Shown: positions 8,378 through 16,752 of the stretch, piece by piece | Layout: the number at the start of each line of letters is the position of its first letter | How positions within the stretch are numbered: position 1 is the stretch's first letter | From: Acidobacteriota bacterium | Lineage (GTDB): Bacteria; Acidobacteriota; Vicinamibacteria; Vicinamibacterales; UBA8438 | Assembly (NCBI GenBank): GCA_009861545.1 | Contig: VXME01000100.1 | Location: 1 to 56,286 of the forward strand | Direction: 5' to 3' | Length of the DNA stretch: 56,286 bases | Program-made: the position numbers and the translations under genes | The notes under the pieces: generated by a model | The model's input: only the letters and a program-made list of their open reading frames with translations | The model's database searches: none | Told to the model about the DNA's origin: nothing

Positions 8378-9511
8378 ATGGATGACATCACACGACGGAC
8401 GTTCTTCGGTCGAGCGGCGGCGGGAGCCCTCGGGGCCGCGGCGGTAACGGCAGGTCTGCCCGGCTCGATGCGCGCTCGTGCCCGGACCCAGCGCCCGGCG
8501 GCGCCGAGCGGTCCTCGCGCCGACTGGCTGGCATTGACTGACGAGGCCGTGCTGGAGCCGGAGCTGCCCATCATCGACCCGCACCACCACCTGTGGGATC
8601 GCCCGGGCAACCGCTACCTGTTGGATGAGCTGCTCGAGGACACGAACACACACAACGTCCGTCAGACCGTCTTCGTCGAGTGCACCTCGATGTATCGGGC
8701 GGACGGTCCGGAGGAGCTCCGTATCGTGGGCGAGACGGAGTTCGTGGAGGGCGTCGCCGCCATGAGCGCGAGCGGCCAGTACGGTGAGACCCGGGTGGCG
8801 ACCGGCATCGTGGGATCGGCCAACCTGCTCCTCGGCGACCGCGTGGCGCCGGTGCTCGAGGCGCAGATCGCGGCCAGCCCGCAGCGCTTCCGGGGCGTCC
8901 GCCATCGGGCCGCCTGGGCGGAGCCGCCCGTCGTGGCGCGGCGTCCGACCGGACCCGAGCATCTGCTTCTCGATCCCGAGTTCCGTCGTGGCTACGCGCA
9001 CCTGCGCCCCTACGGACTCACGTTCGAGGGCTGGCTTTATCACACCCACATTGCAGACCTGGCCGACCTCGCGGATGCGTTCCCCGACACGACCATCATC
9101 TTCAACCACCTCGGCGGGCCCATCGGGATCGGGCCCTACGCCGGACGCCATGACGAGGTCTTCGAGGTCTGGAGGCCGGCCGTGACCGAGCTGGCCCGAC
9201 GTCCGAACGTGGTGGCGAAGGTGGGTGGGATCCAGATGGTCGTTAACGGCTACGGCTGGCACGAGCGCGACCGGCCGCCGACCTCGGACGAGTTGCTCGA
9301 GGCCAACGGCGACTGGTATCGCCACATCATCGAGGCGTTCGGGCCGCGGCGCTGCATGTTCGAGAGCAACTTCCCGGTCGACAAGCTGTCGTGCTCGTAC
9401 ACCGTGCTCTGGAACCAGTTCAAGAAGCTGACGCAGGGGTTCTCGGCCGACGAGCGGGCGGCGATGTTCCACGACACCGCGTTGCGGGTCTACCGGCTCC
9501 CGCGGGTCTGA
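8378..9511 (+). CDS. Tat-exported amidohydrolase family 2 enzyme
   Basis: A 377-residue metal-dependent hydrolase of the amidohydrolase_2 (PF04909-type) family. The N-terminus carries a twin-arginine signal, 'RRTFFGRAAAGALGAAAV'. The mature domain opens with 'IIDPHHHLWD', the H-x-H metal motif, and later has 'FNHLGGPIG', 'VVAKVGGIQM' and 'MFESNFPVDK', the usual conserved run ending in the metal/catalytic aspartate. Members hydrolyse or decarboxylate small carboxylic acids and lactones such as 2-pyrone-4,6-dicarboxylate; the substrate here is open. AGTAGGGAG ends 8 bases before the ATG at 8378; a GTG nine bases earlier (8369) is less well spaced. Convergent with the molybdopterin enzyme gene. 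Confidence 0.85.
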   Translation: MDDITRRTFFGRAAAGALGAAAVTAGLPGSMRARARTQRPAAPSGPRADWLALTDEAVLEPELPIIDPHHHLWDRPGNRYLLDELLEDTNTHNVRQTVFVECTSMYRADGPEELRIVGETEFVEGVAAMSASGQYGETRVATGIVGSANLLLGDRVAPVLEAQIAASPQRFRGVRHRAAWAEPPVVARRPTGPEHLLLDPEFRRGYAHLRPYGLTFEGWLYHTHIADLADLADAFPDTTIIFNHLGGPIGIGPYAGRHDEVFEVWRPAVTELARRPNVVAKVGGIQMVVNGYGWHERDRPPTSDELLEANGDWYRHIIEAFGPRRCMFESNFPVDKLSCSYTVLWNQFKKLTQGFSADERAAMFHDTALRVYRLPRV

Positions 9512-9547
9512 CGAGGCAAGCGGGCGACGCGTGCCGAAAGGCGGGTG

Positions 9548-11674
9548 TCAGGGCCGGCGCCGCACGGTCACCGGCAGGCCGTTGAAGGCGGCGTTGCCGC
9601 TCAGCGTATCGAGGTGAAGCTCGCTCGTCACGTCGTTGGCGCTCGCGCCGGCGTGCGCGCGTGCGACGCCGAGGCGGCTGCCTTCGCGGTCGTGGCCCCA
9701 CCCGTGCGGCAGGCTGACGACGCCGGGCCGCATCGAGTCGGTGACCTCGACCGGGACGGTCACGCTGCCGGCCGCCGATCCGATCTCCGCCAGATCGCCG
9801 GTGAGGAGCCGGCGCGCTTCCGCGTCCTCGGGATGGACGAGGAGCGTGCAGCGCGCCGGTCCCTTCACCAGGCGCCGGCTGTTGTGCATCCAGGAGTTGT
9901 TGCTCCTGGACTGGCGTCTCCCGATCAGCACCAGTCCGCTCGCCCCGTCGCCGTCGGCCTCGGGGAGGAGGCGGTTGCGCGCCTCGCGCACGAACGCCTC
10001 GGGAGCGATGTCGATCCGTCCGTCCGGCGTGGCGACGCGGCCGGCGAGACGCCCCGGCTGGAGCGGGCCGAGGTCGACACCGTGCGGCGTGGCGCGCAGC
10101 CGGGCTAGCGTCAGGTCGTGCGGCCCCAGTCGCAGCAGCAGGTCGAGGACCCGCTCCGGCCGCAGCGCCCGGGCCGCCCGGGTGACCAGCCGGCGCAGCG
10201 GCCGCGGCGCGAGCGCGCGGCCACCCAGCTCCGCCAGGATCTCCCAGTCGTGACGCTGCGCCGGAGACCCGGGAACCGCGGGCTCGGCGTACTTCGCCAC
10301 GTTGCGCACGGCGAAGGCGTTGAGCGCCAGGTCGTAATGCGGGCGGGCGAGCGGCGGCGCCGGCGGCAGCAGGACGTGGGCGTGGCGCGTGGTCTCGTTG
10401 AGGTAGAGATCGACCGCGACCATGTGCTCCAGCGTCCCCAGCGCCCGCTCGAGGCGCCGTCCGTTCGGGGCTGACAGGACCGGGTTGCCGGCCACGGTCA
10501 GCAACGCGCGGACCGACCGCGGGCCGGCGTGCTCGATCTCGTCCGCCAGCCCCGCGACCGGCAGTTCGCCGCCGAACTCCGGCAGATTCCGCGCGCCGCT
10601 CCGCCAGCGGTCGAAGGTCCCGCGCCAGCCCAGTCGGGCGAGAATGCCCAGCACGTCGACGGCAGGCGTCGGCAGCAGCATGCCGCCGACCTCGTCCAGC
10701 CGGCCGGTCGCCAGGTTCAGCGCCTGTTGCAGCCACGCCGCGAGCGTCCCGTGGCGCTGCGTGCAGAGCCCCACGCGGCCGTAGCACGCGGCCCGTTCGG
10801 CGTGCGCGAAGTCGACCGCGAGGCGGCGTATCGCCGCGGGGGCGATCCCGGTGCGCGGGGCCACGCGCTCGGGAGTCAGATCGCCGACGAGAGCGGCCAG
10901 CGCATCGATACCGTTGACGCGGCCCGCCAGCCGGCCGAGGCGCACCCGTCCCTGCGCGAAGATCACCTGCAGCAGGGCGGCCAGCAAGAGGGCGTCGGCG
11001 CCCGGCCGGATGGCGAGATGCGTGTCCGCCGCGTCGGCGGTCTCGGTGCGGCGCGGATCGACGACCACCACGCGCCCGCCGCGCGCCCGGATGCCGGCGA
11101 GGCGGCGGCGCATGTCGGGCGCGCTCATGAGGCTGCCGTTGGAGACGAGGGGATTGGCGCCGATGACGAGAAAGAAGTCGGTCCGGTCCACGTCCGGCAC
11201 CGGGATCAGCCCGAAGTGTCCGAACATGCGCAACGCGGCCAGCATCTGCGGAAGCTGATCGGCGGAGCTCGCCGAGTAGACGTTGCGCGTCCCGAACGCC
11301 CGCCGAAAGGCGAGCCCGTGGGTCAGCAGGCCGAGGTTGTGCGCGACGGGATTGCCGTAGTAGAGCCCGACCGCATCGCGGCCGTGCCGGCGGCGGACGC
11401 CGGCCAGCCCGCCGGCGGCGCGATCGAGGGCCTCGTCCCAGGAAGCCTCGCGCCAGTCCGAGCCCGTGCGGATGAGGGGCGTCCGAATACGCTCGGGATC
11501 GTGGTGCAGATCGGCGAGCGCCGCCGCCTTCGGGCAGACATAGCCGCGGCTGAAGGGATCGTCGGGATCGCCGCGGACCGACCGGATGCGCCGGCCGTCG
11601 ACCTCGACCAGCAGGCCGCACATCGCCTCGCAGAGCGGACAGGTCGTGATGCGCGGCGCCGGTTGCCGGCTCAT
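9548..11674 (-). CDS. Molybdopterin (bis-MGD) oxidoreductase with [4Fe-4S] domain
   Basis: A 708-residue enzyme of the DMSO reductase superfamily. An N-terminal 4Fe-4S motif is visible as 'CPLCEAMCGL' (Cys12, 15, 19) with a fourth cysteine in 'GYVCPKA' (about Cys48). It is followed by molybdopterin-binding segments ('LYYGNPVAHN', 'FLVIGANPLVSNGS', 'VVVVDPRRTETAD') and a C-terminal molydop_binding domain ('NNSWMHNSRRL', 'VSLPHGWGHDREG'). No Tat signal is present, so it is probably cytoplasmic, like assimilatory or formate-dehydrogenase-like members. Where Cys or Sec would ligate Mo, the region reads 'YSASSADQLP', so a Ser or Asp ligand is possible. It lies 103 bases downstream of the dienelactone hydrolase on the same strand. 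Substrate unknown. Confidence 0.85.
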   Translation of the reverse strand: MSRQPAPRITTCPLCEAMCGLLVEVDGRRIRSVRGDPDDPFSRGYVCPKAAALADLHHDPERIRTPLIRTGSDWREASWDEALDRAAGGLAGVRRRHGRDAVGLYYGNPVAHNLGLLTHGLAFRRAFGTRNVYSASSADQLPQMLAALRMFGHFGLIPVPDVDRTDFFLVIGANPLVSNGSLMSAPDMRRRLAGIRARGGRVVVVDPRRTETADAADTHLAIRPGADALLLAALLQVIFAQGRVRLGRLAGRVNGIDALAALVGDLTPERVAPRTGIAPAAIRRLAVDFAHAERAACYGRVGLCTQRHGTLAAWLQQALNLATGRLDEVGGMLLPTPAVDVLGILARLGWRGTFDRWRSGARNLPEFGGELPVAGLADEIEHAGPRSVRALLTVAGNPVLSAPNGRRLERALGTLEHMVAVDLYLNETTRHAHVLLPPAPPLARPHYDLALNAFAVRNVAKYAEPAVPGSPAQRHDWEILAELGGRALAPRPLRRLVTRAARALRPERVLDLLLRLGPHDLTLARLRATPHGVDLGPLQPGRLAGRVATPDGRIDIAPEAFVREARNRLLPEADGDGASGLVLIGRRQSRSNNSWMHNSRRLVKGPARCTLLVHPEDAEARRLLTGDLAEIGSAAGSVTVPVEVTDSMRPGVVSLPHGWGHDREGSRLGVARAHAGASANDVTSELHLDTLSGNAAFNGLPVTVRRRP

Positions 11675-11777
11675 GCCCGAGACGCGGAAGGTGTGGAACG
11701 CATCGCCGCGACGGCCGGGCGCCGCCTCGCCGCGGGACGCAGGAAGCGCGGCGATGCGTTCCGGGAACGCGCGTTCG

Positions 11778-12641
11778 TCAGAGCGCGGTCTCGAACAGGG
11801 CGAGCAGACGGCTCCACGCCCGCTCCGCCTGCGCCTCGTGGTAGACCTGCGTGTCCGGCGGGCACCAGCCGTGCAGCGCGCCCTCGTACACCTCGATCTC
11901 CGCCGGCAGCCCGGCCTCCGCGAACACGTCGCGCAGGACGTTCTTCGCCTCGGGCTCGGCCTCGTCGTCGTCCTCGGAAATAGCGAACAGGTAGTGCGCC
12001 GTCATCTGCGGCACGAGCAGGTGCGGGCTGTCCGGCTGGTCGGTGACGAGGCCGCCGCCGTGGAACGAGGCGCCCGCGCCGATGCGGTCGGGCAGGGCCG
12101 CGGCCGTCCGCATGGTGATCGGGCCGCCCATGCAGTAGCCCATGGTCCCCATCTTCCGGTTGCTGTCCACCGACGACTGGCTGTCGAGGAAGCCCACGAA
12201 CGCCTGCGCGTCCCGCACGTGGGTCTCCGCGTTCAGCGTGCCCATCAGCGGCCTGACGATGGGGGCCACCTCGGCGAAGTTCGTCGAGTCCACGATGGGC
12301 GCGCGCTGCGACCGGTAGTACTGGTTCACCACCAGCACGGAATAGCCGGACTCCGCCAGCCGCTTCGCCATCTGCCGCTTCGCCGGTCGCAGGCCGAAGG
12401 CGTCGGGCCAGATGAGAACGCCGGGATGGGCGCCGCTCGAGGGGTGCACGAAGTAGCTGTCGCACACGCCGTCGGGGGTCGTGACGTCGATTTCGGATTC
12501 GGTGACGTCCTGGGCGTTGGCCGCCCGGGGCAACAACATCGCCAGTCCGGCGCCGGCCGATACGGCCCCGAACTCGCGCCGGGTCAGCCCCTTCGCGCGC
12601 AGGTACCTGACGTGGTCGGCAACGGTTCTCTCATCACACAT
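11778..12641 (-). CDS. Tat-exported dienelactone hydrolase family protein
   Basis: A 287-residue alpha/beta hydrolase. 'TRREFGAVSAGAGLAMLLP' then 'ANAQD' is a twin-arginine signal with a cleavage site. The mature part matches dienelactone hydrolases: 'GVLIWPDAFGLRP' after strand 3, the nucleophile elbow 'MGYCMGG' with a catalytic cysteine, and 'YEGALHGWCPP' carrying the catalytic histidine. The family cleaves dienelactones in aromatic ring-fission pathways, but many exported homologues have unknown ester substrates. GAGGAG precedes the ATG at good distance. It is the first gene of a same-strand pair with the molybdopterin oxidoreductase, and diverges from the STAS gene, with 88 bases between. 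Confidence 0.88.
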   Translation of the reverse strand: MCDERTVADHVRYLRAKGLTRREFGAVSAGAGLAMLLPRAANAQDVTESEIDVTTPDGVCDSYFVHPSSGAHPGVLIWPDAFGLRPAKRQMAKRLAESGYSVLVVNQYYRSQRAPIVDSTNFAEVAPIVRPLMGTLNAETHVRDAQAFVGFLDSQSSVDSNRKMGTMGYCMGGPITMRTAAALPDRIGAGASFHGGGLVTDQPDSPHLLVPQMTAHYLFAISEDDDEAEPEAKNVLRDVFAEAGLPAEIEVYEGALHGWCPPDTQVYHEAQAERAWSRLLALFETAL

Positions 12642-12729
12642 GGCGGTCTCCTCGCTGGGATCTCTCCCGGGACAATGTCAATCCCTCCGCCTCGATTCTA
12701 GCAGCCCGGTCTGCGGTAGTCTTCTCTGC

Positions 12730-13080
12730 GTGACCGACACGATCCGCATCGACGTGGACCACGAGAGAGAGACGCTCATCCTCACGCCGCGCGGGCGGCT
12801 GGACACCACCTCGACCGCCGATTTCGAGCGGCAGGTGATGGTCCATCTCGGCAAGGGCGCCACGCGGCTGGCCCTGGACTTCGACCACCTCGATTTCGTC
12901 GGCAGCTCCGCCCTCCGCATCGTCCTGATCGCCGCCAAGGCGCTGCGGGCACGCCAGGGGCGCTTCGCCCTGTGCAACCTCAAGCCGCACGTCTCCGAGG
13001 TCTTTCGCATCTCCGGCATCCACCGCGTCATCGACATCTACGGCACCCGGAACGACGCTCTCGCGGCCATCGACGCTTGA
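12730..13080 (+). CDS. STAS-domain anti-anti-sigma factor
   Basis: A 116-residue single-domain protein. 'LTPRGRLDTTSTADFERQV' corresponds to the beginning of the STAS fold, and 'LDFDHLDFVGSSALRIVL' contains the conserved serine that is phosphorylated in SpoIIAA/RsbV-type proteins (D-F-V-G-S-S). I use the GTG at 12730, since the open frame upstream is antisense to the dienelactone hydrolase and adds no domain. In partner switching, the STAS protein binds an anti-sigma kinase when dephosphorylated by a PP2C phosphatase. The SpoIIE-type phosphatase 105 bases downstream is the obvious partner; no HATPase kinase gene is in this window. Confidence 0.9.
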   Translation: MTDTIRIDVDHERETLILTPRGRLDTTSTADFERQVMVHLGKGATRLALDFDHLDFVGSSALRIVLIAAKALRARQGRFALCNLKPHVSEVFRISGIHRVIDIYGTRNDALAAIDA

Positions 13081-13185
13081 ACCTGCGGGTCCGCCCGAAC
13101 CGCGCGTCGGCACCCGCGCCGGCATCCCGGTCGGCCACCCTGCAAGCCGGCTCCGTTCAGCCTCGACTACCATTGGCGCGAGCAC

Positions 13186-14580
13186 GTGGCAGAGACGCAG
13201 ACCCTGACGGCGGAAATCGTGGAGATCGCCTACGGGACGATCCTCTTCTCGACCGGACTCGCCCTCGTCGTGCTGGGGGTGGCATTCCGTTCCGCCCGCT
13301 CCTACGAGGTGCCCGCCTTCGGCGCGGCCATTCTGCTGCACGGCATCCGTGCCCTCGGCGACATCGAAGCGGTCCGCCTCGCCTCCGGCCTGCCCGACGC
13401 GGTCTTCGACTACAGCGGTCCCATCTGTCTGTACTTCGTCTCGGCCGCCGCCTACATCTTCCTGGAGCAGTACTGGGGTTCCGGGCTGTGGAACTCGTTC
13501 CGCCGCATATGGCAGTTCCACCTCGTCTTCGCCGTCGTCGCGACGGCCGTCGACTTGTACACCGCGGCTCCCGGCCACTCGATGGAGCCCTACGGCGTCC
13601 TCGTCGTGGTCTATCGCGTCGTCCTGGTCGTCAACCTCGTCACCGGGTCGCTCAAGACCCGCCCCGAGGACGTGTACGTCCTCTACGGTTTCGGAATCGT
13701 GGTGCTCTGCACGATCCACGACGTGCTGGTCACCGCCGGGGTCCTCGAGTGGACGGCGCGCGCCAGACCCTTGGGGGTCCTGGCGTTCATGGCCGGTCTC
13801 GGCTACTCCATCCTGCTGCGCGCCCGGGCCAACCAGCGCCAGCTCGGCACGCTCTCCACGCAGCTCCGGACCGCCCGCCAGATTCAGCAGTCGCTGCTGC
13901 CTCCCGAGAGCGTCCATCCGAGCACGTGCCGGCACGCGGTCCGCTATATCCCCATGGAAGCCGTGGGCGGGGACTTCTACGACTTCGTCCCGATCGACGA
14001 GCATCGCTTTGCAGTCCTGGTGGCCGACGTCACCGGTCACGGCATTCCGGCCGCCCTGATCGCTTCGATGCTGAAAACCGCCGCTGCCGCGCAGTCGCGC
14101 ATCGCCGACGACCCGGCCGAGGTCGTACACGAGATCAACCAACGGCTGCACGATCAGCTCGACGCGCACCTGGTCACCGTCGTGTACGCCGTCGTCGATA
14201 CGCAGGCGGGACGAATCGCGATCGCGAACGCCGGCCACCCGCCGCCCCTGCTCCGGCGTCGCGGCGCCTTTACCGTGCGCGAGATCGGAATCGCCGACGC
14301 CGCCATCGGCCTTCTGGCCGACGAGCGTTACGGCGCAACGCGGATGGCGCTCGAGCCGGGCGACCGGCTCCTGTTCTACACCGACGGCGTCACCGAGGCC
14401 GCCTCCCCCAGCGGCCGCCACTTCTCCGTCGAGCAGGTCAAGAGCACGCTCCGCGAGCGACCCGACGTCGACCTCGAAAGCTGGGCCGACTACCTGCTCG
14501 AAAAGGTCCGGCGGTGGACCGGCCGGCCGACGCTCACGCTCGACGACGACCTGACGCTGGTGGCCATCGACATCCCGTAG
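13186..14580 (+). CDS. Membrane-bound SpoIIE-type PP2C phosphatase
   Basis: A 464-residue protein with about seven N-terminal membrane segments (residues 10-215), a short coiled linker ('LRTARQIQQSLLP') and a C-terminal SpoIIE/PP2C domain (about 235-464). Metal-binding acidic residues are seen in 'AVGGDFYDF', 'LVADVTGHGIPAAL' and 'LDDDLTLVAI'. 'LLFYTDGVTEA' is also diagnostic. The membrane part has no recognised sensor family, but its position suggests a signal-controlled phosphatase that dephosphorylates the upstream STAS protein. The start is a GTG at 13186 without a strong Shine-Dalgarno. It converges on the cytidine deaminase gene 48 bases away. Confidence 0.88.
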   Translation: MAETQTLTAEIVEIAYGTILFSTGLALVVLGVAFRSARSYEVPAFGAAILLHGIRALGDIEAVRLASGLPDAVFDYSGPICLYFVSAAAYIFLEQYWGSGLWNSFRRIWQFHLVFAVVATAVDLYTAAPGHSMEPYGVLVVVYRVVLVVNLVTGSLKTRPEDVYVLYGFGIVVLCTIHDVLVTAGVLEWTARARPLGVLAFMAGLGYSILLRARANQRQLGTLSTQLRTARQIQQSLLPPESVHPSTCRHAVRYIPMEAVGGDFYDFVPIDEHRFAVLVADVTGHGIPAALIASMLKTAAAAQSRIADDPAEVVHEINQRLHDQLDAHLVTVVYAVVDTQAGRIAIANAGHPPPLLRRRGAFTVREIGIADAAIGLLADERYGATRMALEPGDRLLFYTDGVTEAASPSGRHFSVEQVKSTLRERPDVDLESWADYLLEKVRRWTGRPTLTLDDDLTLVAIDIP

Positions 14581-14628
14581 CCCCGCGCGGCTGCGATGCG
14601 TGAATCGGGGTCGGCGCCGCACGGCCGG

Positions 14629-15027
14629 TCAACGAATCTCGTCCGGTCCGAACGCGTCGGGAAGCATGTCGCGCAGCGTGTGATGTTCGTTGACGAGCAG
14701 GGTTCCTCCACCCGCTTCGAACAACAGTTGTCGACACCGCCCGCACGGCTTGCCCGGCTGCAGATCGTCGAGGTTTCTTCCGGCCACGACAGCCACGGCG
14801 AGAAGCTTGCCCCCGCCACTGGAGTGCAGTGCACAGACGAGCGAGCACTCGGCGCAGAGCGCAAGCCCGTAGGAGGCGTTCTCGACGTTGCAGCCCTCGA
14901 CGACGCGGCCGTCGTCGACGAGCCCGGCGGCCCCCACGTAGTAGCCCGAGTAGGGGGCGTAGGCATTGCGGGCCACCGTCCGGGCGCGCCGAAACAGATG
15001 GTCCCAGTCCGGCCGGACGTCGCTCAT
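14629..15027 (-). CDS. cdd: Cytidine deaminase
   Basis: A 132-residue homotetrameric-type cytidine deaminase, converting cytidine and deoxycytidine to uridines in pyrimidine salvage. 'YAPYSGYYVGAA' is the family's start, 'GCNVENASYG' binds the nucleoside, and zinc and catalysis are provided by Cys58-Ala-Glu60 ('LCAEC') and Cys95/Cys98 ('PCGRCRQ'). Full length for the family. The start ATG has only a weak ribosome binding site. Upstream, between this gene and the next minus-strand gene, lies a GC-rich tandem repeat. Confidence 0.95.
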   Translation of the reverse strand: MSDVRPDWDHLFRRARTVARNAYAPYSGYYVGAAGLVDDGRVVEGCNVENASYGLALCAECSLVCALHSSGGGKLLAVAVVAGRNLDDLQPGKPCGRCRQLLFEAGGGTLLVNEHHTLRDMLPDAFGPDEIR

Positions 15028-15054
15028 GCTGGCAGGAACGCAGTGAAAGCGTTG

Positions 15055-15145
15055 GGCGCCCGGAAACGTGGTCCGGGCGTCGGCGCCCGAACGTGGTCCG
15101 GGTGGGCGTGGGCGCCCGGAGAGTGGTCCGGGCGCCCGGAGCGTG
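15055..15145. repeat. GC-rich tandem repeat of about 27 bases
   Basis: Imperfect copies of a unit resembling GGCGCCCGGAAACGTGGTCC begin at about 15055, 15082 and 15111, and a shortened one at 15131. Shared blocks are GGCGCCCG and GTGGTCCGGG. The array occupies nearly all of the intergenic space between the cdd start and the stop of the next minus-strand gene. The GGCGCC cores can fold on themselves, so the transcript could form serial hairpins. Confidence 0.7.
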
Positions 15146-15156
15146 AAGTCGCGGCC

Positions 15157-16137
15157 CTATTTGGCAGCCGCGGCGGCCGCTTCGTCGGCCCGCGCGCCCG
15201 TGAGCATCGTCTCCATCGAGTAGTTGCCCTCGTGGCAGGCGTACTCGAACAGCGGCAGGTCGCTGCGCACCATCGGCAGGTTCACCGTCCACGGCGCGAC
15301 CCAGGTCTCGGGGTCGGTCACGGTGTACTCGTACTCCAGGGTGTCTCCGTCGACGCGGGTGAAGCGCTCCTCGAGACGCATCTCGGCGCTCGCGCCCCGC
15401 CAGTTGCGGTCGACGTCGAAGTTGGCGGTCTCGACCACGAGGGTGTCGCCTTCCCAGCGCCCGCGGGAGACGCCGGACCACTGCGCGAGCTCTTCATCGA
15501 GATCCGAACGTCCGTCGATCGGCACCACGCGCACCGTGTGCACCATCTCGGTGAGCAGCACCACCTCGTCGGGGGTCTGGAAGATCTGCACGTTCTGGTT
15601 GTAGCCGCCCGGCGTGATCGGCGGTCCGGCGTTGAAGCCCGTCAGGCAGCGGTCGGCGTTGCTGAAGTCGGTGTAGGAATTCTGGATCCGATCGCTGAAC
15701 GAGCCGCGGCCGTCGGCGCGGCGCGCCTCGCCCGCCTCGGTCATCTCGGGCAGCCGTCCGTTGGGCGGATCGATGATCAGCGAGGTGCGCCGCGTGCCGA
15801 TGACGCGCGTGCCCCGGTCCATCCAGAAGTTGTTGTAGCCGCCAACGCTTCCGCCGGCCTCGGTGCGCCGGGCGTCGGCCTCCCAGAGCTCGATGTCGCG
15901 CTCGACCGCGTTCCGCTCGCGCTCGGCCGCTTCCTCTTCGGTCAGAAACGCCTTGTCGCCCAGGTCCTCGGGCCGCTCCATCGGGGTGATGGTCCGAAAG
16001 TCCCAGATTCCCTGCAGATCCGGCGCGTCCCAGTCGGTCCGCGGCGCATCGTCCTGCGCCAGGGCCAGGGCCGGCAGGGCCAGCAGTCCGGCCAGCGCGA
16101 TCAGCGCCAGCCTCGTCGTCGATCGTCCACGTGTCAT
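15157..16137 (-). CDS. Secreted protein of the 'W..PDLQG' family (unknown function), copy 1
   Basis: A 326-residue exported protein with signal peptide (residues 1-27, ending 'ALALAQDD'). Conserved stretches include 'WDAPDLQGIWDFRTITPMER', 'GDKAFLTEEEAAERE', 'GGYNNFWMDRGT', 'RTSLIIDPPNGRLP', 'DRCL', 'PIDGRS', 'GRWEGDTLVVETANF', 'ERFTRVDGDTLEYEYTV' and 'YACHEGNYSMETML'. The copy at 55117-56136 has all of these in order. I recognise the family as abundant in Acidobacteria but know no function; the beta-rich pattern and lone conserved Cys residues suggest a periplasmic ligand-binding or enzymatic domain. GGAGG lies 7 bases before the ATG; a longer frame upstream lacks support. Single-gene unit. 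Confidence 0.8.
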   Translation of the reverse strand: MTRGRSTTRLALIALAGLLALPALALAQDDAPRTDWDAPDLQGIWDFRTITPMERPEDLGDKAFLTEEEAAERERNAVERDIELWEADARRTEAGGSVGGYNNFWMDRGTRVIGTRRTSLIIDPPNGRLPEMTEAGEARRADGRGSFSDRIQNSYTDFSNADRCLTGFNAGPPITPGGYNQNVQIFQTPDEVVLLTEMVHTVRVVPIDGRSDLDEELAQWSGVSRGRWEGDTLVVETANFDVDRNWRGASAEMRLEERFTRVDGDTLEYEYTVTDPETWVAPWTVNLPMVRSDLPLFEYACHEGNYSMETMLTGARADEAAAAAAK

Positions 16138-16260
16138 CGCAAGACCTCCACAGTCGATACGGATTCCCGGTTGATCGCCTACCATAGCATGAGCCGGCGC
16201 GCCGGAGCGCGCCGGATTCGGCCGACGCGGCGTACGCGTACCGGCAGACGGGAGACTGCA

Positions 16261-16752
16261 ATGACGGACAGGCAGATCGAGAGCATCACGCTGGCCGCGG
16301 TCGCCGCGATCATGGTGCTCGTCTACGTCTTCGTGACGCCCTGGAACCGGATCGCGGGGGTGCGAATCGGCGGGGCCCCGACGCCGCCGCCGGTTGACTG
16401 GCGCACGGTGGACGACCAGCGCGTGATCCAGCTCAAGACGGGCGGCTTTCCCCCGTTCGTCGTCAACGTCGTCTACGCCGGCGCCGAGGACGGCGTGATC
16501 ACCGCGACCCGGCCCGACGGCGGCTACTGGGCGCGCCAGGCGCGGGCGAATCCGGACGGCTGGCTGCGGATCGGCGACGCCACCTATGCCATGCGGGCGA
16601 CCGAGATCCTGGGCGACGACCGCCTGCCGCTGCTCGAGGCCTACGGCGGGAAGAACGGCATGCGCATGGACGCGGGCCCCTCGGGCGGCATGATTCAGGG
16701 CCAGGCCGAGCCGCTCAGCACCTGGGAGGTCTTCTTTTGGACGCCGCGGTGA
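16261..16752 (+). CDS. Small membrane-anchored protein, family member C
   Basis: A 163-residue protein with one N-terminal membrane helix (about residues 9-26) and an exported beta-rich domain. Motifs 'VDWRTVDDQRVIQLKT', 'EDGVITATRPDGGYWARQA', 'DGWLRIGDATYAMRATEI' and final 'WEVFFW' parallel the proteins at 1076-1612 and 30106-30648. The run 'VDW....D...I.L.TGG..P..V.VVYA..DG' is like flavin/F420 split-barrel proteins of the DUF2255/pyridoxamine-oxidase-like type; this is inference. Its end overlaps the start of the epimerase-like gene, so the three genes 16261-18688 form an operon. Confidence 0.6.
   Translation: MTDRQIESITLAAVAAIMVLVYVFVTPWNRIAGVRIGGAPTPPPVDWRTVDDQRVIQLKTGGFPPFVVNVVYAGAEDGVITATRPDGGYWARQARANPDGWLRIGDATYAMRATEILGDDRLPLLEAYGGKNGMRMDAGPSGGMIQGQAEPLSTWEVFFWTPR

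Noticed and set aside
16190-16224. Palindromic CCGGCGCGCCGG-type sequence as an operator
   Set aside because: Short GC palindromes are expected by chance at this base composition, and nothing else supports a regulatory site.
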